DNA from: Exiguobacterium sibiricum 7-3 | GTDB taxonomy: Bacteria; Bacillota; Bacilli; Exiguobacteriales; Exiguobacteriaceae | Direction: 5' to 3' | Length of the DNA stretch: 64,000 nt | Assembly (NCBI RefSeq): GCF_000620865.1 | Contig: NZ_KK211190.1 | Coordinates: 124,001 to 188,000, forward strand | Made by a program: the position numbers and the translations under genes | Shown here: piece after piece, positions 42,410-51,510 of the stretch | Numbering within the stretch: position 1 is the stretch's first letter | Layout of the letters: every line of letters begins with the position of its first letter | The notes under the pieces: generated by a model | What the model was told of the DNA's origin: nothing | Database searches by the model: none | What the model saw: the letters and a program-made list of their open reading frames with translations, nothing else

Positions 42410-42423
42410 TGGAACGCGTTTCA
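42410..42423. promoter_or_regulatory. LacI-type operator upstream of the regulator operon
   Basis: TGGAACGCGTTTCA, an inverted repeat with one mismatched pair around the central ACGCGT, about 40 bases before the GTG start of the small gene. Confidence 0.5.
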
Positions 42424-42476
42424 CGGCAAGAGAAAATCGGGATGTCCTTCAAAAAAGTTGGAAATCCGGGCTGGAA

Positions 42477-42518
42477 TTGACCTATGGAAAAAAGAGGACT
42501 ATGATTGTTTCGAATCAA
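42477..42518 (+). promoter_or_regulatory. Promoter and MhqR-like operator of the MarR-family gene
   Basis: TTGACC (42477), 17-base spacer, TATGAT (42500-42505). Directly after it is TTGTTTCGAATCAA (42505-42518), an inverted repeat extended by GATAAA, so TCGAATCAAGATA resembles the box at 5056-5075. Confidence 0.6.
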
Positions 42519-42540
42519 GATAAAGAGGGGCGAACGTAAA

Positions 42541-42999
42541 ATGGAATCGACAGACTCGAAGCTGGCATTAAAAATGCTCGTTGTTCTATCTCGTACAATG
42601 CATGCAGTAGCAGAACAAGTGAAGGTAGACATCAAGACCCATCAGCTGAACTTATCGGAATTTGGTGTTCTCGAATTGTTGTACCACAAAGGAGATACGC
42701 CACTCCAACAAATCGGCGATAAAATCTTATTAACAAGTGGCAGTGTCACATATGTCGTGGATAAATTAGAGAATCGGGGGCTTCTTGCCCGACGATCTTG
42801 CCCGACGGATCGTCGCGTGACGTTCGGAACACTGACGGAGGCCGGAAGAGAACTGATGGAAGAAACTTTTCCAAAGCACGAAGCGTTCCTCACGGACTTG
42901 TTCAGTGATCTTTCGATTCCAGAAAAAGAACAGTTGATTGACCAGTTAAAACGGATTGGTCATCGCGCAGACCATTATAAACACTCAGAAAAAGCCTAA
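42541..42999 (+). CDS. MarR-family regulator, MhqR-like
   Basis: 152 residues from ATG 42541 (GAGGGG upstream). Winged-helix MarR fold: EFGVLELLYHKGDTPLQQIG, LTSGSVTYVVDKLENRGLL and PTDRRVTFGTLTEAG in the wing. The line VLELLYHKG-PLQQIG-SGSVTYVVDKLE matches Bacillus MhqR as I recall it. A conserved sensing Cys cannot be assigned with confidence (RRSCPTD has one). It is immediately upstream of an azoreductase with its own promoter; the predicted regulon includes azoR and the dioxygenase gene at 5.1 kb. Confidence 0.85.
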   Translation: MESTDSKLALKMLVVLSRTMHAVAEQVKVDIKTHQLNLSEFGVLELLYHKGDTPLQQIGDKILLTSGSVTYVVDKLENRGLLARRSCPTDRRVTFGTLTEAGRELMEETFPKHEAFLTDLFSDLSIPEKEQLIDQLKRIGHRADHYKHSEKA

Positions 43000-43021
43000 T
43001 CATCATGATTAAGCTTTTTTT
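42989..43021 (+). terminator. Terminator overlapping the end of the MarR gene
   Basis: AAAAAGCCTAATCAT/ATGATTAAGCTTTTT stem spanning the stop codon, with T run. Confidence 0.75.
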
Positions 43022-43046
43022 GTTGATTTCTTTGAAATCAAACTAA

Positions 43047-43075
43047 TTGACAAAAGAAAATGGTGTTGGTATATT
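43047..43075 (+). promoter_or_regulatory. Promoter of azoR
   Basis: TTGACA (43047-43052), 17-base spacer, TATATT (43070-43075). Confidence 0.75.
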
Positions 43076-43115
43076 TACTTACAGAAATTACTTTAGATAA
43101 AAGGGAGAAATAAAA

Positions 43116-43748
43116 ATGACTAAATTACTTTATGTAACTGTAAACCCGAAATCAACAGAACATTCATTCAGCCTTCAAGCTGGTGAAGCTTTCCTCGAAA
43201 GCTACAAAGCAGCTAACCCGAACGCTGAAGTTCAAGTCCTTGATCTATATAAAGAAGATGTCCAAGAAATCGATACAGACGTACTCAGCGCATGGGGCAA
43301 ATTCGCAACAGGCGAAGAGCTTTCAGAAGTTGAAATCGCTAAAGTCGGTACAATGACGAAACACCTGGAGCAGTATATGGAAGCGGACGAATATGTATTC
43401 GTGACGCCAATGTGGAACTTCTCATTCCCAGCACGTCTTAAAATGTACATCGACAGCGTTCTTCTTGCAGGCAAAACATTTGCTTACACGGCAGAAGGTC
43501 CTAAAGGATTGATGGAAGGCAAAAAAGCGCTCCACATTCAAGCAACAGGCGGCGTATACACTGGTTCTGGCCTCAACTTCGGAGATGACTACCTCCGTCA
43601 AGCACTCGCTTTCACTGGCGTAACGGACTACAACTCATTGTTCATCGAAGGTATGGCAATGAATCCAGAAAAAGCAGAAGAAATCAAACAAGCAGCAATC
43701 GCAGAAGCAAAAGAACTTGGTCGTTCATTCTCAACAGTCAACGCATAA
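43116..43748 (+). CDS. azoR: FMN-dependent NADH:quinone oxidoreductase / azoreductase
   Basis: 210 residues with a flavodoxin-like fold. FMN-binding segments VNPKSTEHSFSLQAGEAF, TPMWNFSFPARLKMYIDSV and the QATGGVYTGSGLNFGD loop are characteristic of AzoR proteins. Reduces quinones and azo dyes by two electrons, protecting against thiol-reactive quinones. Codon use is strongly biased (GCA, GAA, CTT), suggesting high expression. The MhqR-like gene lies just upstream. ATG after GGGAG. Confidence 0.93.
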   Translation: MTKLLYVTVNPKSTEHSFSLQAGEAFLESYKAANPNAEVQVLDLYKEDVQEIDTDVLSAWGKFATGEELSEVEIAKVGTMTKHLEQYMEADEYVFVTPMWNFSFPARLKMYIDSVLLAGKTFAYTAEGPKGLMEGKKALHIQATGGVYTGSGLNFGDDYLRQALAFTGVTDYNSLFIEGMAMNPEKAEEIKQAAIAEAKELGRSFSTVNA

Positions 43749-43754
43749 GAAACG

Positions 43755-43794
43755 AAAACACCCGCTGTCCGGTCAACCGGACAGCGGGTGTTTT
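43755..43794. terminator. Bidirectional terminator after azoR
   Basis: Perfect 19-bp stem beginning AAAACACCCGCTGTCCGGT with a two-base loop region, between convergent genes. Confidence 0.9.
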
Positions 43795-43798
43795 GCGT

Positions 43799-44521
43799 TT
43801 ACAAATGAGTTTTTTTCCGTAAGACGAGCGACGCAAAAAGGAACAAGTCCTTTAATTTCTCCAATCCGCGCGGATGACTGGAAATCCGGTACAGCCATTC
43901 GAGCTTCAGCTTCCGGAACAGCTTCGGAGCACGTTTACTGTGACCCGACCAGACATCAAATGCACCTCCGACACCGATGAAAAGACCGTGATCCACCTGG
44001 TCGTAAACGGATGCGATCCATTCTTCCTGTTTCGGCGCGCCGAGGGCCACCAAAATCAAATCAGCTTCGACCGATTGAATCGCTTTTGCGGCTTCTGCTT
44101 CTTTGCCGAATCCGTGAAAGGTTCCGACGAACTGGATATCAGGAAAACGAATCGACAATTGCTGGATCAGCGACTTCATGACTTCCGGGCGTCCGCCAAG
44201 CAGGAAGACCCGTTTTTTCAAAGCATCGGCTGTTCGAAGCAACTCCCGTGCCGTCTCGATTCCGGGCAACGTCGCAGTGAGCGGTTGTCCCATTCGTTTG
44301 CTGGCTGCCGTCACACCGATTCCGTCAGGTGTGATGAACGTTGCTTGTTGTAAGATATGCTTATAAGCGGGTTCGCGCAAAGAACGTAAGACCAGTTCGG
44401 GATTAGCTGTAACAAGAAAGGCTTTTTCGTTATTGTGTAAAATCGTTTTAATATGGGTATACCAACTCGACGGTGTTGCGTCGACAAAAGGCAAACCAAA
44501 TAACTGTGTTGTTTGAATCAT
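43799..44521 (-). CDS. tagA: WecG/TagA/CpsF-family glycosyltransferase
   Basis: 240 residues, no membrane helices. Family hallmarks: TANPELVLRS, ATFITPDGIGVTAASKRMG (catalytic Asp region), FLLGGRPEVM, LILVALGAPKQEEWI and GVGGAFDVWSGHSKRAP near the C-terminus. TagA adds ManNAc to undecaprenyl-PP-GlcNAc in wall teichoic acid linkage formation. No other teichoic acid gene is nearby, so assignment rests on the sequence; a capsule or polysaccharide transferase of the same family remains possible. ATG with AGGTGG. Confidence 0.82.
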   Translation of the reverse strand: MIQTTQLFGLPFVDATPSSWYTHIKTILHNNEKAFLVTANPELVLRSLREPAYKHILQQATFITPDGIGVTAASKRMGQPLTATLPGIETARELLRTADALKKRVFLLGGRPEVMKSLIQQLSIRFPDIQFVGTFHGFGKEAEAAKAIQSVEADLILVALGAPKQEEWIASVYDQVDHGLFIGVGGAFDVWSGHSKRAPKLFRKLKLEWLYRISSHPRGLEKLKDLFLFASLVLRKKTHL

Positions 44522-44603
44522 CTTTATTCCACCTCATTATTCATCATAGCAGAATCGGGCCGGACGAACAGGGGCTTGAGACTGAAAAAAAGGAGCGATC
44601 GGG

Positions 44604-45263
44604 ATGCATGCAGCCTGGCAGGAGATTTTAAAAGAAGAGAAAGAAAAAGACTACTTTATCCGATTATGGGATTTTATCAAGACCGCTTACCGGGAAACGA
44701 CGGTGTATCCGCCGAAGGATCAGATTTTTCATGCGTTTGACGCGGTGGCGCCGCAGGATGTCCGTTGCGTCATCCTGGGTCAGGATCCATACCATGGACC
44801 GAATCAGGCCAATGGATTAAGCTTTTCCGTTAATGACGGCATTGCGATTCCGCCGTCTTTACGTAATATGTACAAGGAATTAGTGTCCGATATCGGATGT
44901 CCTGTGCCGACGACGGGCAATCTTGAAGCCTGGTCGCAGCAGGGGGTGTTTCTGTTGAATACGTCACTGACCGTTGAAGCTGGAAAAGCGGGTTCCCATG
45001 CGAAAAAAGGCTGGGAATCCTTTACGGACCGCGTCATCGAAGTGCTCGGACAACAGGAGCAACCGATTGTATTCATTCTCTGGGGAAATCACGCAAAAAG
45101 TAAAAAAAGTTTGATTGATACGAACCGGCATCTCGTTCTCGAATCCGTTCATCCAAGCCCGCTTTCGGCGAGCCGCGGTTTTTTTGGCAGTCGACCGTAT
45201 TCGCAAACCAATGACTGGTTACAGCAGCAAAATCGAACACCGATCGATTGGTGTATGTCATAA
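44604..45263 (+). CDS. ung: Uracil-DNA glycosylase, family 1
   Basis: 219 residues. Catalytic water-activating motif GQDPYHGPNQANGLSFS with D61, the uracil-binding VFILWGNHAK and the DNA intercalation loop HPSPLSASRGFFGSRPYS. Removes uracil from DNA in base excision repair. ATG with AAAGGAG. Divergent from tagA, single-gene unit with terminator. Confidence 0.96.
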   Translation: MHAAWQEILKEEKEKDYFIRLWDFIKTAYRETTVYPPKDQIFHAFDAVAPQDVRCVILGQDPYHGPNQANGLSFSVNDGIAIPPSLRNMYKELVSDIGCPVPTTGNLEAWSQQGVFLLNTSLTVEAGKAGSHAKKGWESFTDRVIEVLGQQEQPIVFILWGNHAKSKKSLIDTNRHLVLESVHPSPLSASRGFFGSRPYSQTNDWLQQQNRTPIDWCMS

Positions 45264-45270
45264 CACATGA

Positions 45271-45313
45271 AAAACCAATTTACTCCGTCCTTGTGGAGTA
45301 AATTGGTTTTTTT
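45271..45313. terminator. Bidirectional terminator between ung and the HAD gene
   Basis: AAAACCAATTTACTCC/GGAGTAAATTGGTTTT stem. Confidence 0.88.
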
Positions 45314-45315
45314 GT

Positions 45316-46122
45316 TCAGTCCATCATGAATTTTTCGATGACGAGGGCAATGCCATCCTCATCATTAGAAGCTGTCATGTACTGTGCTTTTTCTTTGACA
45401 GTATCGGCGGCATTCGCCATCGCGACACCAAGCCCGGCCCATTCGATCATCGATAAATCATTGTTGCCGTCTCCGCAGGCAATGACATCCGACTGCTTGA
45501 TTCCGAGACGTTCAGCGAGTAGGGCAAGACTCGTTCCTTTCGTCACGCCAGCTTCCGTAAACTCAAGGAAAAATGGCTTCGAGCGGGCGACAGCGAGCTC
45601 ACCGGCTAACTCGACTTGAAGTTTTTGCTCGACTTCGGCCAAACGATTTTCTTCCGCAAGCATCAAACATTTGACGACCGGCTCTGTGATGGATGCTTTG
45701 AAATCCGTCACAGTAATGACATCCATTCCCGTCAGTTCCCCTTCAATTGTCGTAAAGGCGTTCGCTCTCTCCGTCAAAATTTCGTGTCCGACATACGTGT
45801 GGATGTCGATGTTTTCCCGTTTACTTAAATCGTAGAGACGATGGACGGTTTCCGGAAGAAGGGTACTGGAGAAGAGGGACTCATTTGTTTTACAGTCGAT
45901 GATGGAAGCCCCGTTGAAACTTAGGATATAGCTGCCGTATCGGGCAAGCTCCAACTCTTTTGCCAAATCGATCATAGCGTAAGTCGGACGACCACTCGCA
46001 AGCACCACTTTTTTTCCGCGACGCTGTGCATCGAGTAACGATTCTTTCGTTTTTGGAGAAATCGTATGGTCGCTCGTCAATAATGTATCGTCAAGATCAA
46101 GTACAATCATTTCGTAAGCCAT
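45316..46122 (-). CDS. Cof-type HAD-superfamily phosphatase
   Basis: 268 residues. HAD motif I IVLDLDDTLLTSD with nucleophile Asp, motif II ASGRPTY, motif III Lys near VTKGTSLALLAERL, motif IV ACGDGNNDLSMIEWAGLGVAM. Cof-type IIB cap. These enzymes dephosphorylate sugar phosphates, FMN, PLP or haloacids; specificity is not readable. ATG with AAAGGGG. Divergent from the lipoprotein operon. Confidence 0.9.
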   Translation of the reverse strand: MAYEMIVLDLDDTLLTSDHTISPKTKESLLDAQRRGKKVVLASGRPTYAMIDLAKELELARYGSYILSFNGASIIDCKTNESLFSSTLLPETVHRLYDLSKRENIDIHTYVGHEILTERANAFTTIEGELTGMDVITVTDFKASITEPVVKCLMLAEENRLAEVEQKLQVELAGELAVARSKPFFLEFTEAGVTKGTSLALLAERLGIKQSDVIACGDGNNDLSMIEWAGLGVAMANAADTVKEKAQYMTASNDEDGIALVIEKFMMD

Positions 46123-46247
46123 AAATATAAACCCCTTTCGAATATCTGTTACATCTTAACAAGTTGACTCTTCTTCCACAATATACTCTCGCTTGAAAGA
46201 GTGTGATAAAGTTTGAGAAGAGCATGTATGGAAAGGATTTAAGTCTG

Positions 46248-47510
46248 ATGAAATATTTTGTAATTTTCTTATCGACCCTATATTTGGCGGGATGCGGTCT
46301 TACGTTGCCCCATCCTGCTTCATTACTCGAACACCCGGCGTTACCGGAATGGGAAAAGTCGTTAAAAGCAAAAATCGATACCGATCTTCCGACAGAGGCG
46401 GAAATCGTGGCACCGCGGAATCAATCTATTTCAAGGCTGTATGAATTGATTGATTTGAACCGGGATGGACGTGATGAAGCCATTACGTTTTATCGGATTG
46501 AACAGCGAGGGACATTTCAAATCAAGGTGTTGGTCCACGAACGTCTGAAGAACAAGTGGGTTTTACGTGTGAGCCAGCCGATTGCGACAGGCCGATCGAT
46601 TGATCAACTTCACGTCATCCTCGATGAATCCAAAAAAGTGAATCAACTGATGATTGGTGTGACGAGTCTTGAAGAGAATACGGTCTATCTCCTGAAAGAT
46701 TTGATGAAGCCATCGATTAACATTACTAAAATCGATACATATGATCGATTGACGATTGCCGATTTGAATCAAGATCGACGTCAGGATATGGTATTACTCA
46801 AAAAAGGACGGACGACAGAACTTGTGTATTATGAGGAAGCCTTGAAGCCGACCAACCGACAAGATGTCACATTGCCAGTCAAAGAAGGCGATTTATTTGC
46901 GGATCATGATCTATTTGAAATTGATACCGTGAATCCGGCTAAGAAAAAAGGTGTATTCGTCTCCTTTACCCGTGAGGCAAAAATGCATTTGCTCGTCTTT
47001 CAGCTCGAACAAGCCCGGCTGACATCCGTCCGCTGGGGTGAGACATCAGAAATTGTCGAGCCGATGTATACGTTCCCGAAAGACGTTGACCAGGACGGTG
47101 TCATCGAATTTGCACATCAATACACGCCTGAAGGAAGTATAGGACGCGTGTCTGAAGAAAAACCAAGAATCACTGCTTATTATGCGTGGAATGGATCCGA
47201 CGTTCAGCCATTTCTCGAAAGTGGATTTGAGCTTCGGGAAGAGCAATACATTGATCTCGAATACAATTTCGTGATGCGTTTTCCCGCAAACTGGGCGACG
47301 CGTGAAACTATTGAGAAAAAGGACAACCGGGTCCGGTTCATCAACCGGGAGACCGGAACAATTGATTTTGAGCTGGAGATCATTCCAAAAACTCAATATA
47401 TCGCCAGCCATCGCAAGAAGAAAATTAAAGAAGGCATTGATTACGTGTATGTCATCTCTACCAATCAATCCTATGAAGAGTACGCTGCCAACGTAGCGCT
47501 CGTGGAATAA
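46248..47510 (+). CDS. Large lipoprotein upstream of a two-component system
   Basis: 420 residues from ATG 46248 (AAAGGA ten bases upstream). Signal peptide with lipobox LAGC, so lipid-anchored at about Cys15. The mature part contains EF-hand-like or beta-propeller-like DxNxDG repeats: LNRDGRDEA, LNQDRRQDM and VDQDGVIEF, as in FG-GAP/VCBS proteins, then a distinct C-terminal domain (about 330-420). No firm family. 23 bp upstream of a response regulator-kinase pair, so it may act as the sensor or a co-regulated surface protein. Confidence 0.75.
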   Translation: MKYFVIFLSTLYLAGCGLTLPHPASLLEHPALPEWEKSLKAKIDTDLPTEAEIVAPRNQSISRLYELIDLNRDGRDEAITFYRIEQRGTFQIKVLVHERLKNKWVLRVSQPIATGRSIDQLHVILDESKKVNQLMIGVTSLEENTVYLLKDLMKPSINITKIDTYDRLTIADLNQDRRQDMVLLKKGRTTELVYYEEALKPTNRQDVTLPVKEGDLFADHDLFEIDTVNPAKKKGVFVSFTREAKMHLLVFQLEQARLTSVRWGETSEIVEPMYTFPKDVDQDGVIEFAHQYTPEGSIGRVSEEKPRITAYYAWNGSDVQPFLESGFELREEQYIDLEYNFVMRFPANWATRETIEKKDNRVRFINRETGTIDFELEIIPKTQYIASHRKKKIKEGIDYVYVISTNQSYEEYAANVALVE

Positions 47511-47533
47511 AGTAAAAGCAGGAGGAAAATAAG

Positions 47534-48226
47534 ATGACTAAAATATTAGTGGCCGAGGATGAACATGCGATTCGTAGTTTCATCGTCATTAATTTAAAAC
47601 GTGCAGGATATGAAGTGATTGAAGCAGAAAACGGACGGGAAGCATTGGACTACTTTGAGCAGCAAACGTTCGACATCCTGCTGCTCGACATCATGATGCC
47701 GGAAGTCGACGGATTCGCGGTTTGTGAACAAGCCCGCTCGAAAGATGAAGTCGTCGGCATCATCATGCTGACAGCACGGACGCGCGAAGAAGATAAAGTC
47801 ATGGGACTCAGTGTCGGTGCGGATGATTATATTGCGAAGCCGTTCAGCCCGGCTGAACTGTTGGCGCGTATTCAATCCTTACTCCGCCGAGTCGAGACAC
47901 TTCGCCGCCGAAAACAACCCCGTGAACTGATCTCAGGTCCTTTTCGAATTGACCTCGGAGCAAAGCGGGTCCAAAAAGCAGGTGTTGATGTCGAAGTCAC
48001 ACCGACAGAATACGATTTGTTATGCCATTTCATTAAAAATGAAGATCAGGTCATGTCCCGGGATGAGTTGCTCGATGCAGTGTGGGGCGAAAATTATTTT
48101 GGAGACCGTAAGACGGTCGACGTCAACATTCGGCGCCTGCGTCAGAAAATCGAAGAAAATCCAGCAGAACCCGAGTTCATCGAGACGTTATGGGGACACG
48201 GCTACAAGTGGCGTAACGAAAAATGA
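47534..48226 (+). CDS. OmpR/PhoB-family response regulator
   Basis: 230 residues. Receiver 1-115 with acidic pair E8-D9, D52 in LLLDIMMPEVDG and K in IAKPFSPAEL; winged helix 130-228 with VTPTEYDLLCHFIKNEDQVMSRDEL and LWGHGYKW. Start ATG with AGGAGG. Overlaps the kinase by 4 bp, in a lipoprotein-regulator-kinase operon. Confidence 0.93.
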   Translation: MTKILVAEDEHAIRSFIVINLKRAGYEVIEAENGREALDYFEQQTFDILLLDIMMPEVDGFAVCEQARSKDEVVGIIMLTARTREEDKVMGLSVGADDYIAKPFSPAELLARIQSLLRRVETLRRRKQPRELISGPFRIDLGAKRVQKAGVDVEVTPTEYDLLCHFIKNEDQVMSRDELLDAVWGENYFGDRKTVDVNIRRLRQKIEENPAEPEFIETLWGHGYKWRNEK

Positions 48227-49608
48227 AACGACAGATTTTGATGCGGTTCATGACGATCATTACGGTAACGGTTTTGCTGGTCATCGGAATTTTATCCTTC
48301 GTGACGTATAACTATTATTATGTGACGGCGACAGATGTCTTGAAACGGCATGCCAATGCAAGTGCCATCTTATTTGCAAACAGTGGTCTGGCTTATGATT
48401 TTCAAGACTCAGAAGCGACGATTCATGACGTGCTTGATTCATATGCCTACACAGATGCGGAAATTGAAGTATTGGATGTGAAGGGAATTCCCCGCTATTC
48501 GTCGACAGGTTTCGTCTCGAAACGGAATATGACGAAACAGGAAGTGACACGTCTGTTGAGCGGTGGAACGATCACAAAACGTTATGATGATCCGACGACG
48601 AATGAACATCTGCTTGAGGTGGCGGAACCGATCGTATCCTTCGGACAGACGACAGGAGCGCTACGTTATACGACGTCGCTTGCCAAGATTGATCAACGGG
48701 TCATTGAAATTTGTTTGGCGATTTTCTTATTAGGTGTCGTGATTTGGGGACTGGCCTACATTTATTCCTCCCGTCTCGTTTCGTCGATCGTTCGACCGAT
48801 TCAGGAAGTTATCGGTGCATCCGATCAAATCGCAAAACAGCATTATGACGTCAAGGTCAATGAGGAGTATACGTTTGAACTGGGGGAACTTGCCCGAACG
48901 ATCAACTATATGGGACAACAGATCAAGCAACAGGAAACATTGAAGGATGAGTTCATCTCCGGGATTTCGCACGAGTTACGAACACCGCTCACTTCCATTA
49001 AAGGATGGAGTGAAACATTACTGGCAGAACCGGAACGTTTACCGGAGGAAGCGTCGCTCGGGATGGGAATCATCCATTCGGAGACGGAACGGTTGATTTC
49101 GTTAGTGGAACAGTTGCTTGATTTTTCGAAACTGGAGACGAGCCGGCTCGTCTTATACCGGCAGGAAGTAAATTTGACTGAAATCATTGAAACGGTAACG
49201 GCACAATTGCGTCAAAAACTGGAAGAAAAAAACATCCGTATTGTCCGCAAATTGCCGGCACAGGTGATTGGTCTTTACGATGAAAACCGTTTAAAACAGG
49301 TCTTTTTAAATTTACTGGATAACGCGATCCGCTTTTCGCCGATTGACGGCGAAATCACAATTCGCCTTGTCCGCTCAGAACGTGTCCTCTTTTTATCTTT
49401 CAGCGATGAAGGACCCGGTATTCCTAAAAATCACCTCAGACATGTCACGGAAAAGTTTTATCAGGTTCAAAAAGGGAAAGGTGGAACAGGGTTAGGTCTC
49501 GCAATTTGCCGTGAACTGGTTGAAGCACATGAAGGGAAATTGTTCATCGATAATCAACCGGAAGGCGGAGCGATTGCAACGATCCTCCTGCCGGTCACGA
49601 AAGCATAA
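48223..49608 (+). CDS. Sensor histidine kinase with HAMP domain
   Basis: 461 residues. Two helices (about 9-32 and 162-182) enclosing a 130-residue extracytoplasmic sensor; HAMP about 183-236; HisKA with H250 in GISHELRTPLTSIKGW; HATPase_c with LLDNAIRFSP and GTGLGLAICREL. WalK/PhoR-like layout without PAS. ATG overlaps the regulator stop (ATGA). The signal may involve the upstream lipoprotein. Confidence 0.93.
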   Translation: MKRQILMRFMTIITVTVLLVIGILSFVTYNYYYVTATDVLKRHANASAILFANSGLAYDFQDSEATIHDVLDSYAYTDAEIEVLDVKGIPRYSSTGFVSKRNMTKQEVTRLLSGGTITKRYDDPTTNEHLLEVAEPIVSFGQTTGALRYTTSLAKIDQRVIEICLAIFLLGVVIWGLAYIYSSRLVSSIVRPIQEVIGASDQIAKQHYDVKVNEEYTFELGELARTINYMGQQIKQQETLKDEFISGISHELRTPLTSIKGWSETLLAEPERLPEEASLGMGIIHSETERLISLVEQLLDFSKLETSRLVLYRQEVNLTEIIETVTAQLRQKLEEKNIRIVRKLPAQVIGLYDENRLKQVFLNLLDNAIRFSPIDGEITIRLVRSERVLFLSFSDEGPGIPKNHLRHVTEKFYQVQKGKGGTGLGLAICRELVEAHEGKLFIDNQPEGGAIATILLPVTKA

Positions 49609-49705
49609 CGGGAAAGTCAAATGAGAAGCGCTTTCGAAACTGAACTGGTAAAGTGAAATGAGGATAACGATTTACAGCAAGACGAAACGAATGGAGGAAT
49701 CAGTC

Positions 49706-50083
49706 ATGGCACTTGGCGTATCGAACGGCAGATTAAGTCCGCTTACAGGGAAACCGAACGCGGTATCGACACAGACGGATAAAGAAGCGTTGAAGATGAC
49801 ACCTTTACCGTTCAACGGAAATCTAGCAGAATCAAAATTTCAAATCATGCGAGTTCTTCAAAGTCTTGACCGGGTGACAGTAGTCAAAGAAGATCCAACG
49901 TACATTCATGTTGTCTTCTCGAGTAAAGTCCTTCGTTTTAAAGATGATGTTGAATTTTATTTCGACGAAGCTTCTCAAAAAATTCATTTCCGCTCAGCTT
50001 CCCGTGTCGGCTATTCCGACTGGGGCGTTAACCGAAAACGAATGGAAGACATTTCGGCACGATATAAGGAGGCTTCCCGATGA
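49706..50083 (+). CDS. DUF1499 family protein
   Basis: 125 residues from ATG 49706 with GGAGG upstream; a longer frame to 49658 has no ribosome site. Conserved DUF1499 segments: SNGRLSPLTGKPNAVSTQ, VTVVKEDPTYIHVVFSSKVLRFKDDVEFYFD and HFRSASRVGYSDWGVNRKRMEDI. Function of the family unknown; often co-occurs with redox enzymes. No signal peptide, so cytoplasmic. Overlaps the flavoprotein gene by 4 bp. Confidence 0.85.
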   Translation: MALGVSNGRLSPLTGKPNAVSTQTDKEALKMTPLPFNGNLAESKFQIMRVLQSLDRVTVVKEDPTYIHVVFSSKVLRFKDDVEFYFDEASQKIHFRSASRVGYSDWGVNRKRMEDISARYKEASR

Positions 50084-51507
50084 AAAGTTATCAGTTGGTC
50101 GTAATTGGTGGTGGAGCAGCCGGAATGACAATTGCGGCAGGAGCAGCCAGTCTTGGTGCCCATGTCGCATTGATTGAGCGTCATACACATTTAGGTGGAG
50201 ATTGTTTGCATTACGGTTGTGTCCCGTCAAAAGCGTTGATTGAAGCTGCACATGACGTCCATGTCATGAAGCAGACGGCAGCCAAATACAACGTGACATT
50301 AAACGGAGACGCAGTGTACAGCAAAACAAAAGCAAGCGTCGACCGTGCCCGGAATATCATTCAGTCGCATGACGGAACGAAACGGTTCGAAGAGCTTGGT
50401 GTCGATGTTTACATCGGCGAAGCCAGTTTCTTGAGTGCCAATGAAGTTGAAGTAGCGGGTCAACTGGTTGTCGGAGAGAAATTCGCGATTTCGACGGGAT
50501 CACAGCCGATCATTCCGCCGATTGAGGGGCTTGATACGATTCCGTACTTAACGAATGAGACGATTTTTGAACAAACGGAACGCCCTGAACGATTGCTGGT
50601 CATCGGCGGCGGAGCGATTGGTCTCGAATTATCGCAAGCCTATGCCCATCTCGGAACGGAAGTGACCGTGATTGAAGGTGCTAAATCCTTGATGCCAAAA
50701 GAAGACCGCAGCATGGTCACGGTACTACAACGACAAATCGAACAAGAATTGACACTCCATTTGGATACGACCGTCACAAGTGTCCGGAAAGCTGCGAACG
50801 GAATCGAAGTCACAGTCAAAACAGGCGAAGAATCCCGTGTCATTGAAACGGATGCCGTACTCGTGGCTGTTGGCCGGAAGCCGCGGATTGATGCGTTACG
50901 CCTTGATCGCGCAGGTGTTCATGTTGAAAAAGGTTATGTTCAAGTCGATGGTTCCCTTCGGACGAACCAACGTCATATCTTTGCTGTCGGTGATACGATT
51001 CAATCGTTGCCGTTTACGCACGTGGCTGGTCTTGAAGGGAAAACAGTCGTTACGAACGCTTTGTTCGGCTTACGTACTAAACCAGATTACCGTGCCGTTC
51101 CATGGGTGACGTTTACGACACCTGAACTGTTCCACCTGGGACTGACAGAAGAAGAAGCACGTCAAAAATACAGCGACATCAAAGTTTACGAAACCGGACT
51201 TGATGAAGTCGATCGGTTTGTCATCAATGGTCGGACGGAAGGACGCGTCAAACTGATTGCCGATAAACGCGGTAAACTGATTGGTGCCCATGCAATTGGT
51301 GAGCAAGCCGGCGAATGGATGCAGGAAGTCGTTTATGCGATGGCTCGTAAAGATAAGGTCGGTCAGTTATCCCGTGTCGTTCATCCGTATCCGATTCGTG
51401 GTGCTGCGGTCCAACGTGCAGCTGATTTATACTGGCGTGAACGTCTCTTTGACGGTCCGTTGCCAAAATGGTTAAAACGATACTTTGATTGGAAACAAGG
51501 AGAATAA
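50080..51507 (+). CDS. FAD-dependent pyridine nucleotide-disulfide oxidoreductase (Lpd/MerA-like)
   Basis: 475 residues. FAD loop VIGGGAAGMTIAAGAASLG; redox-active disulfide GGDCLHYGCVPSKAL (C45 and C50 type spacing); NAD(P) loop VIGGGAIGLELSQAYAHLG; FAD phosphate site FAVGDTIQ; C-terminal base His in VVHPYPIRGAAVQRAADLY instead of the usual HAHPT of lipoamide dehydrogenase. No N-terminal metal-binding domain. Likely a soluble flavin reductase; substrate unknown. In an operon with DUF1499 and DUF420 proteins, so a thiol or membrane redox role is suggested. Confidence 0.88.
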   Translation: MKSYQLVVIGGGAAGMTIAAGAASLGAHVALIERHTHLGGDCLHYGCVPSKALIEAAHDVHVMKQTAAKYNVTLNGDAVYSKTKASVDRARNIIQSHDGTKRFEELGVDVYIGEASFLSANEVEVAGQLVVGEKFAISTGSQPIIPPIEGLDTIPYLTNETIFEQTERPERLLVIGGGAIGLELSQAYAHLGTEVTVIEGAKSLMPKEDRSMVTVLQRQIEQELTLHLDTTVTSVRKAANGIEVTVKTGEESRVIETDAVLVAVGRKPRIDALRLDRAGVHVEKGYVQVDGSLRTNQRHIFAVGDTIQSLPFTHVAGLEGKTVVTNALFGLRTKPDYRAVPWVTFTTPELFHLGLTEEEARQKYSDIKVYETGLDEVDRFVINGRTEGRVKLIADKRGKLIGAHAIGEQAGEWMQEVVYAMARKDKVGQLSRVVHPYPIRGAAVQRAADLYWRERLFDGPLPKWLKRYFDWKQGE

Positions 51508-51510
51508 TAC

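Noticed and set aside
49622-49640. GAAGCGCTTTC as a cre site before the DUF1499 operon
   Set aside because: The central spacing does not fit the cre consensus; kept only as a short palindrome of low weight.
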